A stretch of DNA of 64,000 nucleotides. It comes from Lachnospiraceae bacterium. GTDB taxonomy: Bacteria > Bacillota > Clostridia > Lachnospirales > Lachnospiraceae. The translations under genes and the position numbers were made by a program. This document shows, piece after piece, positions 16,899 to 23,799 of this stretch. The stretch covers positions 1 through 64,000 of the forward strand of contig JAJQFS010000086.1 of the NCBI GenBank assembly GCA_021200995.1. Direction: 5' to 3'. Under the pieces are notes generated by a model that ran no database searches, had not been told where the DNA came from, and was given only the letters and a program-made list of their open reading frames with translations. Each line of letters begins with the position of its first letter. Position 1 is the stretch's first letter.

Positions 16899-17728
16899 TG
16901 GCAACGCGAACGACACTCGGCAAGGCGTCCATGACACCAAAAGGGACATATGATCCAGAAACCACTTATGTGCGGCTGGACATTGTGCAGTATAACGGGA
17001 GTAGCTATATTGTACTCCAGGACGTAACAGGGATTGAGCCCATAGATGACGGCGAGAACTACATGCTGCTGGCACAGGCAGGCGAGGAAACCGAAGAGTA
17101 CATCGCAAAGTATAATGCTGTGATGGCGGCCGTCGAAACAGCTGGGGAAAAGGCGGAAGCGGCAAGCGCGAGCGCATCAGAAGCAGCAGCAAGTGCTACG
17201 CAGGCAGCGGATTCGGCTACAGCGGCCGCCAAATCGGAGACCAACGCAAATTCATCTGAGACCGCAGCGCAGGCCGCGCAGGCGGCAGCAGAGACAGCAC
17301 AGCAGGCAGCAGAAACGGCGGCGTCCGAAGCGTCCACATCTGCGACGAATGCGGCAGGATCCCAGTCAACGGCGGCGGTCTCCGCCACCACAGCCCAGGA
17401 AGCGGCAAGTGCAGCCACAAGTGCAGAAACATCCGCAGAGAAGTCCGCAAGCGCCGCGCAGACAGCGCAGAAGGCCGCAGAGGAAGCGGCGGAAACGGCT
17501 GAGGAAAAAGCCGGTGAAGCATCGGAAAGTGCCACGGCTTCAAAAGCCAGTGAGACAGCAGCGGCAGCATCCGCAGAAGCAGCACAGGCAAGCGAGGAGG
17601 CTGCTGCGGAATCAGCCGAATCGGTAGAGGCGGTCCTGAAATCAGTCGGATACAACTACATCACCTTCTTTGTCGATGGGGACGACAACGGCCTGAACGC
17701 AACCGTATATCAGGAAGGAGACGATTAA
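16898..17728 (+). CDS. Ala-rich coiled-coil tail fibre shaft protein
   Basis: A 276-residue protein with three parts. Residues 1-65 form a small folded head (TYDPETTYVRLDIVQYNGSSY, a carbohydrate-binding-like tail module). Residues ~70-245 are almost pure Ala/Ser/Glu/Thr with heptad-like spacing, a long helical shaft likely to trimerise. The last 30 residues (ITFFVDGDDNGLNATVYQEGD) match the end of the next protein. The GC-rich repeats leave long spurious open frames on both strands here, which I do not count as genes. Confidence 0.75.
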   Translation: MATRTTLGKASMTPKGTYDPETTYVRLDIVQYNGSSYIVLQDVTGIEPIDDGENYMLLAQAGEETEEYIAKYNAVMAAVETAGEKAEAASASASEAAASATQAADSATAAAKSETNANSSETAAQAAQAAAETAQQAAETAASEASTSATNAAGSQSTAAVSATTAQEAASAATSAETSAEKSASAAQTAQKAAEEAAETAEEKAGEASESATASKASETAAAASAEAAQASEEAAAESAESVEAVLKSVGYNYITFFVDGDDNGLNATVYQEGDD

Positions 17729-17953
17729 ATGAAAGATTATACAAATGACTCGCCTGTGTTTTCCGAGACGATATCCATTATCGAAACAACGGACAAGGCC
17801 CACGCCGATAATGTCAATGCGTCCATAAAGCAGCTGCATGACAATACCCTTGCAATGAAGGGGCTTATCATGCCGTCAGGGTTTATTGCCCTAAGCGTCA
17901 ACGCGTCCGATAACGGACTCGATGCAACAATATATCAGGAAGAAGATTCATAA
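17729..17953 (+). CDS. Small phage protein sharing fibre C-terminal motif (74 aa)
   Basis: A 74-residue protein that begins directly after the stop of the Ala-rich fibre; box AGGAAGGAGA. It has FSETISIIETTDKAHADNVN and ends in DNGLDATIYQEEDS, which is nearly the same as the C-terminus of the upstream fibre. The shared tail motif implies both dock to a common partner or that one arose by partial duplication. Function unknown. Confidence 0.65.
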   Translation: MKDYTNDSPVFSETISIIETTDKAHADNVNASIKQLHDNTLAMKGLIMPSGFIALSVNASDNGLDATIYQEEDS

Positions 17954-17965
17954 AGGAGGATTATC

Positions 17966-19231
17966 ATGGCTTTAACTTCCATCGGGGATATCAATTTCCC
18001 CAGAGACACAACTATCCAGAGCCTGCTTGAAGCTCACCAGCAGACAAATGCTTACCTCGCGGCGATAGCAAACGAGAGCCTGCAGTCCACTCTCACGGAT
18101 TACGCAAGCATCCAGCGGATTGTCCGGTCGGGCTACGCATCAAAGATCTTCGCGATTGGCGACCAGATCAACGTCAACTGGACAGACACGGTGACCAACA
18201 CGACCTATGAGTGGCCGTTTGACGTGGTGCATTTTGACGACGTGGAGCTGGAGGATGGCGAGGTCGTGCCGGGCATGTTTTTACAGGCACATTACGCAAC
18301 AAGATACGCAATCATGTTCGACCAGTCAGAGGCGTTGTATTACTGTGATGAGGCCTTACCCGCCGGTACGTATTACTTCACGATCGGTACATCGTGGGGA
18401 AATAACTGCGTATCCGGCACATCGTATTACTTTACCACTACGGTAGACATCCCGGCGGGCGGCCAGATTAGAATCGGCGTCGCATCTGAAAACAATTCGT
18501 GGGCGGCACCGGATACTGCGGTATCAAACTGGCGCGTCTGGACATACTCCAGCCCGTCCAGTACATCGTCCCTGGAGGGCGCCGGTCTGGAACTGACAGA
18601 GGGCACAGAGGGTACAGACCTCGGCACCACGACAACGACCATCAAGTATGCGGACAGCGGAATCAACAATTTACAGCGTGCAGGATACGGCTATAACCGC
18701 TGGAGCCAGTCGGCTTACAGGCAGTATTTAAACAGCTCTGCGGCAATCGGGAACTGGTGGAGTCCACAGAATAACTTCGACCGCCCGCCGTCTCAGCTGG
18801 GTACTTATCCGGGCTTCATGTCTGGGTTTGAGGAAGATTTCCTGAATATCTTAAAACCGGTCAAGGTAACAACTGCCTTAAACACCGTATCAGATTCAGA
18901 AATCGGCACTCAGGAAGATACCTACGACACGTTCTTCCTGCCATCACTGGAGCAGTTGTTTATCACGCCACAGTTATCAGGAGTAGAAGGTGACGCATGG
19001 GACTACTGGAAGCGCGCAACAGGCTCCACCACGACCATTAAGACAAATGTGACCGGCGCATTCCCAATCACATACGCGCTGGAAAGCCACACCTCAGCGC
19101 AGTCCGTGCGGTTGCGCTCGGCGACTCGTGGCGGCGCGTCCCACGCCTGGTATGTCTACAGCTCGGGCGGCGTCTACAGCTACGGCGCGAGCAACGCGAA
19201 TCGTTCCGCCCCGGCTTGTGTCGTCTGTTAA
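17966..19231 (+). CDS. DGR target: tail receptor-binding protein with variable C-terminus
   Basis: A 421-residue protein, box AAAGGAGG before ATG 17966. N-terminal ~60 residues are helical (SLLEAHQQTNAYLAAIANESL), then a beta-rich domain to about residue 220, then a C-terminal part (~225-421) with the layout of DUF6273/C-type-lectin-like DGR targets (YGYNRWSQSAYRQYLNS, WDYWKRATGS, then the variable end with AWYVYSS and RSAPACVVC). Residues ~377-419 are encoded by the variable repeat. Thirteen codons there differ from the template: residues 380, 387, 390, 392, 393, 396, 398, 402, 404-407 and 417. Known role of the family: displays a hypervariable ligand-binding face at the tail tip. The receptor is not known. 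Confidence 0.9.
   Translation: MALTSIGDINFPRDTTIQSLLEAHQQTNAYLAAIANESLQSTLTDYASIQRIVRSGYASKIFAIGDQINVNWTDTVTNTTYEWPFDVVHFDDVELEDGEVVPGMFLQAHYATRYAIMFDQSEALYYCDEALPAGTYYFTIGTSWGNNCVSGTSYYFTTTVDIPAGGQIRIGVASENNSWAAPDTAVSNWRVWTYSSPSSTSSLEGAGLELTEGTEGTDLGTTTTTIKYADSGINNLQRAGYGYNRWSQSAYRQYLNSSAAIGNWWSPQNNFDRPPSQLGTYPGFMSGFEEDFLNILKPVKVTTALNTVSDSEIGTQEDTYDTFFLPSLEQLFITPQLSGVEGDAWDYWKRATGSTTTIKTNVTGAFPITYALESHTSAQSVRLRSATRGGASHAWYVYSSGGVYSYGASNANRSAPACVVC
19096..19221 (+). repeat. DGR variable repeat (VR)
   Basis: 126 bases aligned without gaps to the template repeat 659 bases downstream (19755-19880). There are 18 mismatches: 19103, 19104, 19125, 19133, 19134, 19139, 19140, 19142, 19151, 19157, 19169, 19170, 19175, 19179, 19181, 19184, 19185 and 19215. 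Every one faces an adenine in TR (18 of 33 TR adenines changed, 0 of 93 other bases). Replacements are 7 G, 6 T and 5 C. Homology stops sharply at TGTGT (19217-19221), 8 bases before the stop codon. Confidence 0.97.
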
Positions 19232-19249
19232 TCCAACAATCTATATATA

Positions 19250-19277
19250 ATCTCCGCCACCCACGGATGGCGGAGAT
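19250..19277 (+). promoter_or_regulatory. Hairpin downstream of VR (DGR target-recognition type)
   Basis: A perfect 10-bp stem (19250-19259 with 19268-19277) with an 8-nt loop lies 19 bases after the target stop codon. No T tract follows, so it is not a standard terminator. Hairpins or cruciforms just after VR are known to be needed for efficient retrohoming in the Bordetella phage DGR; the same role is inferred here. It could also act on avd translation, since the avd ribosome site begins 6 bases later. Confidence 0.7.
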
Positions 19278-19294
19278 GGATGAAAGGAGAACAG

Positions 19295-19732
19295 ATGTCA
19301 GTACCGGAAAATGAACGCGGCGACAGAAAAATGCAGGTATTTGTAAAAGCAAACGATCTTGTGAATTATACGATCAGGATCTGCTGCAATAAAAAGGTAT
19401 TCCTGCCAGAATACCAGAACGCCCTGACAAATGACATTATCCGGACCGCGAAAGATATCTTCATTTTCGCGTGGGAGGCAAACGAAATCAGGGTAACGGA
19501 TAATCAGGGAAAAGTAAGCCAGACAAAATATGTCGAAAGGAGGCGACTACAGGAAATTTCCATTCGCAGATGTAATGATCTCCTGGCGCTTATGCAGATG
19601 GCAAAAAGACTGTTCCACCTTAAAGCAAGAAGGATTAAGTATTGGGGCAGGCGGACCACAGAGGCCAGGGAACTGCTTGTTAAGTGGAGAGATGCAGATA
19701 CAAGGCGGTATGGTCATTTAGACCTGCCGTGA
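19295..19732 (+). CDS. avd: DGR accessory variability determinant (Avd)
   Basis: A 145-residue basic, helical protein between the target gene and TR. Start at ATG 19295 has AAAGGAGA 4 bases upstream; an ATG at 19280 lies inside the leader and has no box. It has the four-helix pattern of the bAvd family, with VKANDLVNYTIRICCNKK at the start, then NDIIRTAKDIFIFAWEAN, RRRLQEISIRRCNDLLAL and a basic C-terminal helix containing RELLVKWRDADTRR. Known role: forms a pentamer that binds the reverse transcriptase and template RNA and is needed for cDNA synthesis. It ends 22 bases before TR. Confidence 0.88.
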   Translation: MSVPENERGDRKMQVFVKANDLVNYTIRICCNKKVFLPEYQNALTNDIIRTAKDIFIFAWEANEIRVTDNQGKVSQTKYVERRRLQEISIRRCNDLLALMQMAKRLFHLKARRIKYWGRRTTEARELLVKWRDADTRRYGHLDLP

Positions 19733-19754
19733 GTATAAAGGGAGGTAGGCTGTA

Positions 19755-19880
19755 AGCGCAGAACGTGCGGTTGCGCTCGGCGAATCGTGGCAACGCGAAC
19801 AACGCCTGGAATGTCAACAGCTCGGGCAACGTCAACAACAACAACGCGAGCAACGCGAATCGTTCCGCCCCGGATTGTGT
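19755..19880 (+). repeat. DGR template repeat (TR)
   Basis: 126 bases, same orientation as the reverse transcriptase. It is non-coding in context but keeps the codon phase of the target: thirteen AAC/AAT/GAT codons match the diversified codons of VR, which is how adenine mutagenesis gives wide amino-acid choice without stop codons. Near the 3' end two AAC/AAT codons (19850-19858 region) are unchanged in VR. The flanks 19733-19754 and 19881-20045 hold no gene and are probably part of the structured template RNA. Confidence 0.97.
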
Positions 19881-20045
19881 GAACAAGGGCACATAAAGCT
19901 GTCCCGTAAGGATGGTGTGCCTGAATATTATGACACAAGGAGCCGAATTCCCGGCCTGAAAAGGCGAACAATACCGCCGCGATACAAGCATCTGCCATAA
20001 GGTATATGGGCGTTAGACACGCGGTGGAAATTTTAATAATCCCAT

Positions 20046-21170
20046 ATGAATGATGATGAAATGCTGGAGTCAGTGATCGGGTTTGAGGCGCTGTATGAAT
20101 CCATGTGCCGGTGCAGGAAAAACGTGATCTGGAAGGATTCCGTTGCGCACTATTACCTCAACGGCATCGAAGAGACCCTGAAACTCGAAAAAGAATTAAA
20201 GGCCGGAACCTATAAGCCACGCCCACAGAAGAAAATCCAGATCACACACCCGAAGCCCCGCGAAGCGGTCAGCATCGCATTCCGCGACAGGGTATACCAG
20301 CGAAGCCTAAATGACAACGTGATTTACCCTGCCATGACAAAACAGTTTATCAGGGACAACGCGGCCTGCCAGAAGGGCAAGGGGACAGACTTCGCGCGGG
20401 CAACCATAGACCGGTTTTTACATGAGGTTTACCGCAAGTACGGGCTGGATGCATGGGTCTTGCAGGGAGACATTAAGGGATACTACCCGAACATGTCCCA
20501 CAGGGTTGCAGAGGACTGCTTTAAGAAAAGCCTGCCGCCTGCAATCTATGAACGGGTGGAGATGATACTGCACAACCAGTACAAGGGAGAAAACGAATAT
20601 AACCCCGGCAGTCAGATGATACAGATTGCAGGAATATCGGTTTTAAGCGGCTTCGACCATTTCATCAAGGAAAAACTTCGTATCAGATGGTATCTCCGGT
20701 ACATGGACGATTTCATCTTAATCCACCATGACCGCGAATATCTGGAGCACTGCCTCGAAGAAATCAAAAAATATCTTGCGTCCATTGAATTCGAGGCGCA
20801 CCCGGAAAAGACAAGGATTTACCCAATGGCAGACGGAATCAAAATGCTGGGCTTTACCCACAAGCTGACGGAGACAGGGAAGGTAATACGCCTGATTAAT
20901 TCCGAGAATGTCAGGGCAGAGAGAAAGAAACTGTACAGGCTTGTCCAGAAGGCAAAGCGCGGGGAAATCACCAAAAGGAAAGTAAATGACTGCTTTGAGG
21001 CATGGAAAGCACACGCAAGATGCGGAAACTGCCAGCATGTCATTGAACGCATGGAACAGTATTACAAGTCGCTGTGGCGGCAGGAAGGAGCAGAGAATGA
21101 ACATCTTTACGAAACTCAGGGTATCCGTTCAGGAACAGAGGAAAATGGAGGATACACAGGCCACGCTTGA
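20046..21170 (+). CDS. DGR reverse transcriptase
   Basis: A 374-residue group-II-intron-like reverse transcriptase that copies TR RNA with adenine-specific errors. Visible motifs: GDIKGYYPNM (catalytic Asp 142), the motif-4 region GSQMIQ (188-193), and the active-site RYMDDF with YMDD at 219-222, then KMLGFTHKLTETGKV. It lacks the maturase and endonuclease domains of intron enzymes, and its size matches DGR enzymes. DGR enzymes normally show SQ in motif 4; here Ile replaces the Ser. No clear ribosome binding site precedes ATG 20046, which can pair into a short hairpin (20004-20010 with 20041-20047). The 3' end overlaps the next gene. Confidence 0.93.
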   Translation: MNDDEMLESVIGFEALYESMCRCRKNVIWKDSVAHYYLNGIEETLKLEKELKAGTYKPRPQKKIQITHPKPREAVSIAFRDRVYQRSLNDNVIYPAMTKQFIRDNAACQKGKGTDFARATIDRFLHEVYRKYGLDAWVLQGDIKGYYPNMSHRVAEDCFKKSLPPAIYERVEMILHNQYKGENEYNPGSQMIQIAGISVLSGFDHFIKEKLRIRWYLRYMDDFILIHHDREYLEHCLEEIKKYLASIEFEAHPEKTRIYPMADGIKMLGFTHKLTETGKVIRLINSENVRAERKKLYRLVQKAKRGEITKRKVNDCFEAWKAHARCGNCQHVIERMEQYYKSLWRQEGAENEHLYETQGIRSGTEENGGYTGHA

Positions 21171-21264
21171 AAAACTGGCCGCGAACCAGGACTACATCGC
21201 CATGATGACCGATGTGGAGTTGGAAGAGGATAAAGACGATGAAGCCGTAAAGGAGGAAGAGTAA
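21097..21264 (+). CDS. Small acidic phage protein after the DGR (55 aa)
   Basis: A 55-residue protein that begins inside the reverse transcriptase gene in another frame, with AGGAAGGAG 6 bases before ATG 21097. It opens MNIFTKLRVSVQEQRKMEDTQ, is helical, and ends in an acidic tail (ELEEDKDDEAVKEEE). It stops at TAAATG shared with the XkdX-like gene. Its spacing suggests it belongs to the fibre cassette and was separated from the fibre by the DGR insertion. Function unknown. Confidence 0.6.
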   Translation: MNIFTKLRVSVQEQRKMEDTQATLEKLAANQDYIAMMTDVELEEDKDDEAVKEEE

Positions 21265-21405
21265 ATGAGCGCGAAGTACAACAAAGTAAAAGGATACTAC
21301 GACAAGGACCTGTGGACCATATCTCAGGTCCGTAATGCGGTTGTAAAGGGCTGGATTACCGCAGAGGAATACGAGGAGATCACCGGCGAAACCTACGCGG
21401 AGTAA
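21265..21405 (+). CDS. XkdX-family phage protein
   Basis: A 46-residue protein starting at 21265, directly after the upstream stop; box AAAGGAGGAAGA. It has the XkdX signature: YYDKDLWTISQVRNAV, then GWITAEEYEEITGE. XkdX proteins nearly always follow the tail fibre gene in PBSX-like phages. Here avd, TR and the reverse transcriptase lie between the fibre and xkdX. Role not established. Confidence 0.85.
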   Translation: MSAKYNKVKGYYDKDLWTISQVRNAVVKGWITAEEYEEITGETYAE

Positions 21406-21431
21406 GGGGAGGCGACATAACAGTAACTGAA

Positions 21432-21599
21432 ATGATCGGCGCGCAGAATCGGATTATAAACCTGCAGTCGGAAATAATCGACGGGCTGTATATGCTTCTT
21501 TCTCAGCACTTAAGTGCGGAGGATATCCAGTCGCTGCCTGAAATCGGCAAGATGAGCGTGGCGGTGGGGCTGAGAAAAAATCTGGAGGGAGATGTATGA
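21432..21599 (+). CDS. Small phage protein (55 aa), start uncertain
   Basis: From ATG 21432 to TGA 21597-21599. The best ribosome box, GGGGAGG at 21406-21412, is well placed for an ATA codon at 21417, which would give an N-terminus (TVTEMIGAQN) like that of the next protein (SVTEIISASG). Either an ATA start or a weak ATG start is possible. The product is helical with LSAEDIQSLPEIGKMSVAVGL. Family unknown; the stop overlaps the next ATG. Confidence 0.5.
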   Translation: MIGAQNRIINLQSEIIDGLYMLLSQHLSAEDIQSLPEIGKMSVAVGLRKNLEGDV

Positions 21600-22060
21600 G
21601 CGTAACTGAAATCATATCAGCAAGCGGCGGTGGGCTTTTTATCCTGCTGACGCTTATTGAGATTGTGCCCATTAAAATCAACCCGTGGAGCTGGCTTGCA
21701 AAGCATTTTGGCAAGGCTATCAACGCAGAGGTTATGGCTGAGCTGACAACGGTAAAGAAAGAACTGGACACAGTAAAGAAAGAACAGACGAAAATCCAAA
21801 AACAGCTTGAACAGCGCATACAGGTAGAGGATGACCGCAACGCAGACAGGCAGCGCGAGAAGATACTGGACTTTAACTTGGAACTGATACGCAAGCTCGA
21901 CCACACAAAAGAAGACTTCAATGAAATTATGATTGTGATGGACGAGTACGAAACTTATTGTATGAACCATCCGAAGTACAAGAACAACCGCGCCACACTT
22001 GCAATCGAGAACATCAAGCGCGTATACAGGGAGCGGGAGGTAAAGAACGATTTTCTGTAA
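21596..22060 (+). CDS. Membrane-anchored coiled-coil phage protein
   Basis: A 154-residue protein with one N-terminal membrane span (GGGLFILLTLIEIVPI, residues 10-26), a short amphipathic stretch, then a long charged coiled coil (TTVKKELDTVKKEQTKIQKQ onward) and a C-terminal region with YCMNHPKYKNNRA. Found next to holin genes in Clostridial phages; a role in lysis (spanin- or regulator-like) is inferred from place only. ATGA overlap with the upstream gene. Confidence 0.65.
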   Translation: MSVTEIISASGGGLFILLTLIEIVPIKINPWSWLAKHFGKAINAEVMAELTTVKKELDTVKKEQTKIQKQLEQRIQVEDDRNADRQREKILDFNLELIRKLDHTKEDFNEIMIVMDEYETYCMNHPKYKNNRATLAIENIKRVYREREVKNDFL

Positions 22061-22070
22061 GGAGTGACAA

Positions 22071-22187
22071 ATGTATAGTTTTGACAAACAGAAACAGCGT
22101 TATGACCGACAGTTAGAGCAGGCAAAACAGCGGAAGGAGGTCTTTGATAAGAGGGCTGAAATCAGAACCGTCAAGAAGTCCATGTGA
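22071..22187 (+). CDS. Very small basic phage protein (38 aa)
   Basis: A 38-residue peptide, box TAAGGAGTGAC before ATG 22071. It is highly basic and helical (QKQRYDRQLEQAKQRKEVFDK). It stops directly against the TTG start of the next gene. Function unknown; the strong box and tight packing between two credible genes make it likely to be translated. Confidence 0.5.
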   Translation: MYSFDKQKQRYDRQLEQAKQRKEVFDKRAEIRTVKKSM

Positions 22188-22460
22188 TTGTTTAAACCGC
22201 CCACGACAACCAAAATACTGATGGCATACATCTTTATCAACTGCACCGTGGTGGAAATTTACAGTATGGTGGCTATGTGGCATTTGGGGGACTTATCCTC
22301 TCTGTATACTCTCATAACTGCGGTTGTTGGAGAAACGGTATCATTCGCGGTTTACGCGGCGAAGTCATACAATGAAACAAAGCAGGAAGAAATCATCAAA
22401 TTAGAGCGAGACAAAATGGCGCAGGACACGGAGCCTGACCGGGAAGGAGCAATGGGTTAA
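22188..22460 (+). CDS. Two-span membrane protein in lysis cassette
   Basis: A 90-residue protein with a TTG start directly after the preceding TGA; box GAAGGAGGTC lies within the upstream gene. Two hydrophobic segments are seen (ILMAYIFINCTVVEIYSMVAM and LYTLITAVVGETVSFAVYAA), followed by a charged C-terminal tail. This is holin-like in size and topology and lies next to a recognisable holin, so it may be a second holin or an antiholin. Not proven. Confidence 0.65.
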   Translation: MFKPPTTTKILMAYIFINCTVVEIYSMVAMWHLGDLSSLYTLITAVVGETVSFAVYAAKSYNETKQEEIIKLERDKMAQDTEPDREGAMG

Positions 22461-22688
22461 ATGAGCATCAAAGACAAATTGACAAGCAGGAAATTTTTAA
22501 TTTCGCTGGCCACATTTTTGGGGAGCATCGGTACGAGTATTGCCGGACTGAATTCCAACAATGATACGATTGCCACTGTTGGAATTGTATGTGCGGTACT
22601 GTCTGCGGCTATCTATGCCGGATGCGAAGCGTACATAGACGCGGCGGCGGTTGGTATCGGACAGAACGCAGAAAACACGGAGGAATGA
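22461..22688 (+). CDS. Phage holin
   Basis: A 75-residue membrane protein. It starts MSIKDKLTSRKFLISLATFLG, has two spans (residues ~12-30 and ~38-60, ATVGIVCAVLSAAIYAGCEA) and a short acidic tail. This is the phiLC3/LL-H type layout. It lies directly upstream of the endolysin. Known role: forms lesions in the membrane that release the endolysin. Box GGGAAGGAGC before ATG 22461. Confidence 0.8.
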   Translation: MSIKDKLTSRKFLISLATFLGSIGTSIAGLNSNNDTIATVGIVCAVLSAAIYAGCEAYIDAAAVGIGQNAENTEE

Positions 22689-22690
22689 TT

Positions 22691-23590
22691 ATGGCAACGT
22701 TATATCCTGACATTTCACATTATCACCCGGTTACAAATTGGTCACAGGTGAGTAGCAACTGCCCGTTTTTAATCAGCAAAGCTACGCAGGGCACAAACTA
22801 CGTTGACCCTACTCTGACAGATTTTATTGACGGGTGCGAGACTTGGAAAATCCCTTATTGGTTGTACACCTATCTCAATTATGGGAGTGAGTTGGCACAA
22901 GCAAAATTTCTCGTGTCAACCTGTGATTCCAAAGTGCCGAAAAACAGCAAGTATTTTGTTGGCTATATCCTCGATGTAGAGGCTGGCAATACAGCGGCAA
23001 ATGTAAAAAGTGCGCTTGATTATCTCAACGGTTTAGGCAAGAAAACCATGATTTATCATATGTACTCACAGCAAGCCGTGTATGCAAGTATCATCAACGC
23101 AAGACCTGACACTTGCGCATGGTGGGAGGCGCGATACGGAAATAATACAGGCTCTTACAATGCCACATATAGCGCACACAATGGAGTGGATCTCCATCAG
23201 TATACTTCCAAAGGTACTTGCGCTGGTATCTCTGGCAACTGCGATTTAAACCGTATCTGTGGGAGCAAAAATGAAGCATGGTTCAAAACACCATTATCTT
23301 CTAACACGACTTCCGACAGCGCGACAACTCCAACATACAAAGTCGGCACTGTCTACACATTACAGGTTGACCGTCTGAATGTCCGCAAGGGTGCCGGAAC
23401 GAGTTATGCTAAAGTGGCTTATGCCAATCTGACCGACAACGCAAAAGCCAACGCATACAAGACCGGGCAACTCAAAAAGGGGACTAAGGTCACATGCAAA
23501 GAGACTCAGGCGGTTGGCAATGATATTTGGATGAGAATCCCGTCCGGCTGGATTGCTGCATACTATAACGGAAAATACTATATAAAATAA
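22691..23590 (+). CDS. Endolysin: GH25 muramidase with C-terminal SH3-like domain
   Basis: A 299-residue lysozyme that cleaves the glycan backbone of peptidoglycan at lysis. Residues 1-190 are a GH25 domain: YPDISHYHPVTNW with the first Asp, FLISKATQG, the catalytic segment YILDVEAG (Asp-x-Glu), WWEARYG and DLHQYTS. Residues ~218-299 form an SH3b-type wall-binding domain (YTLQVDRLNVRKGAGTSY). Start chosen at ATG 22691 because GGAGG lies 7 bases upstream; an in-frame ATG at 22685 is too close. A strong terminator follows, ending the prophage message. Confidence 0.93.
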   Translation: MATLYPDISHYHPVTNWSQVSSNCPFLISKATQGTNYVDPTLTDFIDGCETWKIPYWLYTYLNYGSELAQAKFLVSTCDSKVPKNSKYFVGYILDVEAGNTAANVKSALDYLNGLGKKTMIYHMYSQQAVYASIINARPDTCAWWEARYGNNTGSYNATYSAHNGVDLHQYTSKGTCAGISGNCDLNRICGSKNEAWFKTPLSSNTTSDSATTPTYKVGTVYTLQVDRLNVRKGAGTSYAKVAYANLTDNAKANAYKTGQLKKGTKVTCKETQAVGNDIWMRIPSGWIAAYYNGKYYIK

Positions 23591-23601
23591 AATTATCATC
23601 G

Positions 23602-23633
23602 GCCCCTCTTCCGGTATGGAGGAGGGGCTTTTT
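23602..23633 (+). terminator. Strong rho-independent terminator after endolysin
   Basis: An 11-bp stem (23602-23612 with 23618-23628, one G-T pair) with a 5-nt loop GGTAT is followed by five Ts. It ends the late phage transcript. Confidence 0.9.
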
Positions 23634-23641
23634 AAATTCCC

Positions 23642-23663
23642 ATCTCGGACAAATCTCGGACAA
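23642..23663. repeat. 11-bp tandem direct repeat near prophage right end
   Basis: ATCTCGGACAA is present twice without a gap (23642-23652 and 23653-23663), 9 bases after the endolysin terminator. It sits where an attachment site is expected, and could be an integrase binding site or part of attR. The left end of the prophage is outside the window, so the core cannot be confirmed. Confidence 0.45.
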
Positions 23664-23799
23664 CATCAAAATGGTGCAAGAGTTAAAATTGTTCTAAATT
23701 CCCATAAATAAAGGATTTTGCATGATTCAACTTTGATACAACTTCTTAAGAAATTTATAAGAATCTCTCTGTTGACTTTCCTCACGATTCAATGGTAGC

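Noticed and set aside
17059-17655. Long open frames on both strands inside the Ala-rich fibre gene (e.g. 17193-17627 +, 17217-17591 -, 17059-17655 -)
   Set aside because: They mirror a GC-rich Ala/Ser/Glu repeat, give extreme Arg/Pro/Gln or Ala/Ser compositions and lack ribosome sites; they are shadows of the real gene.
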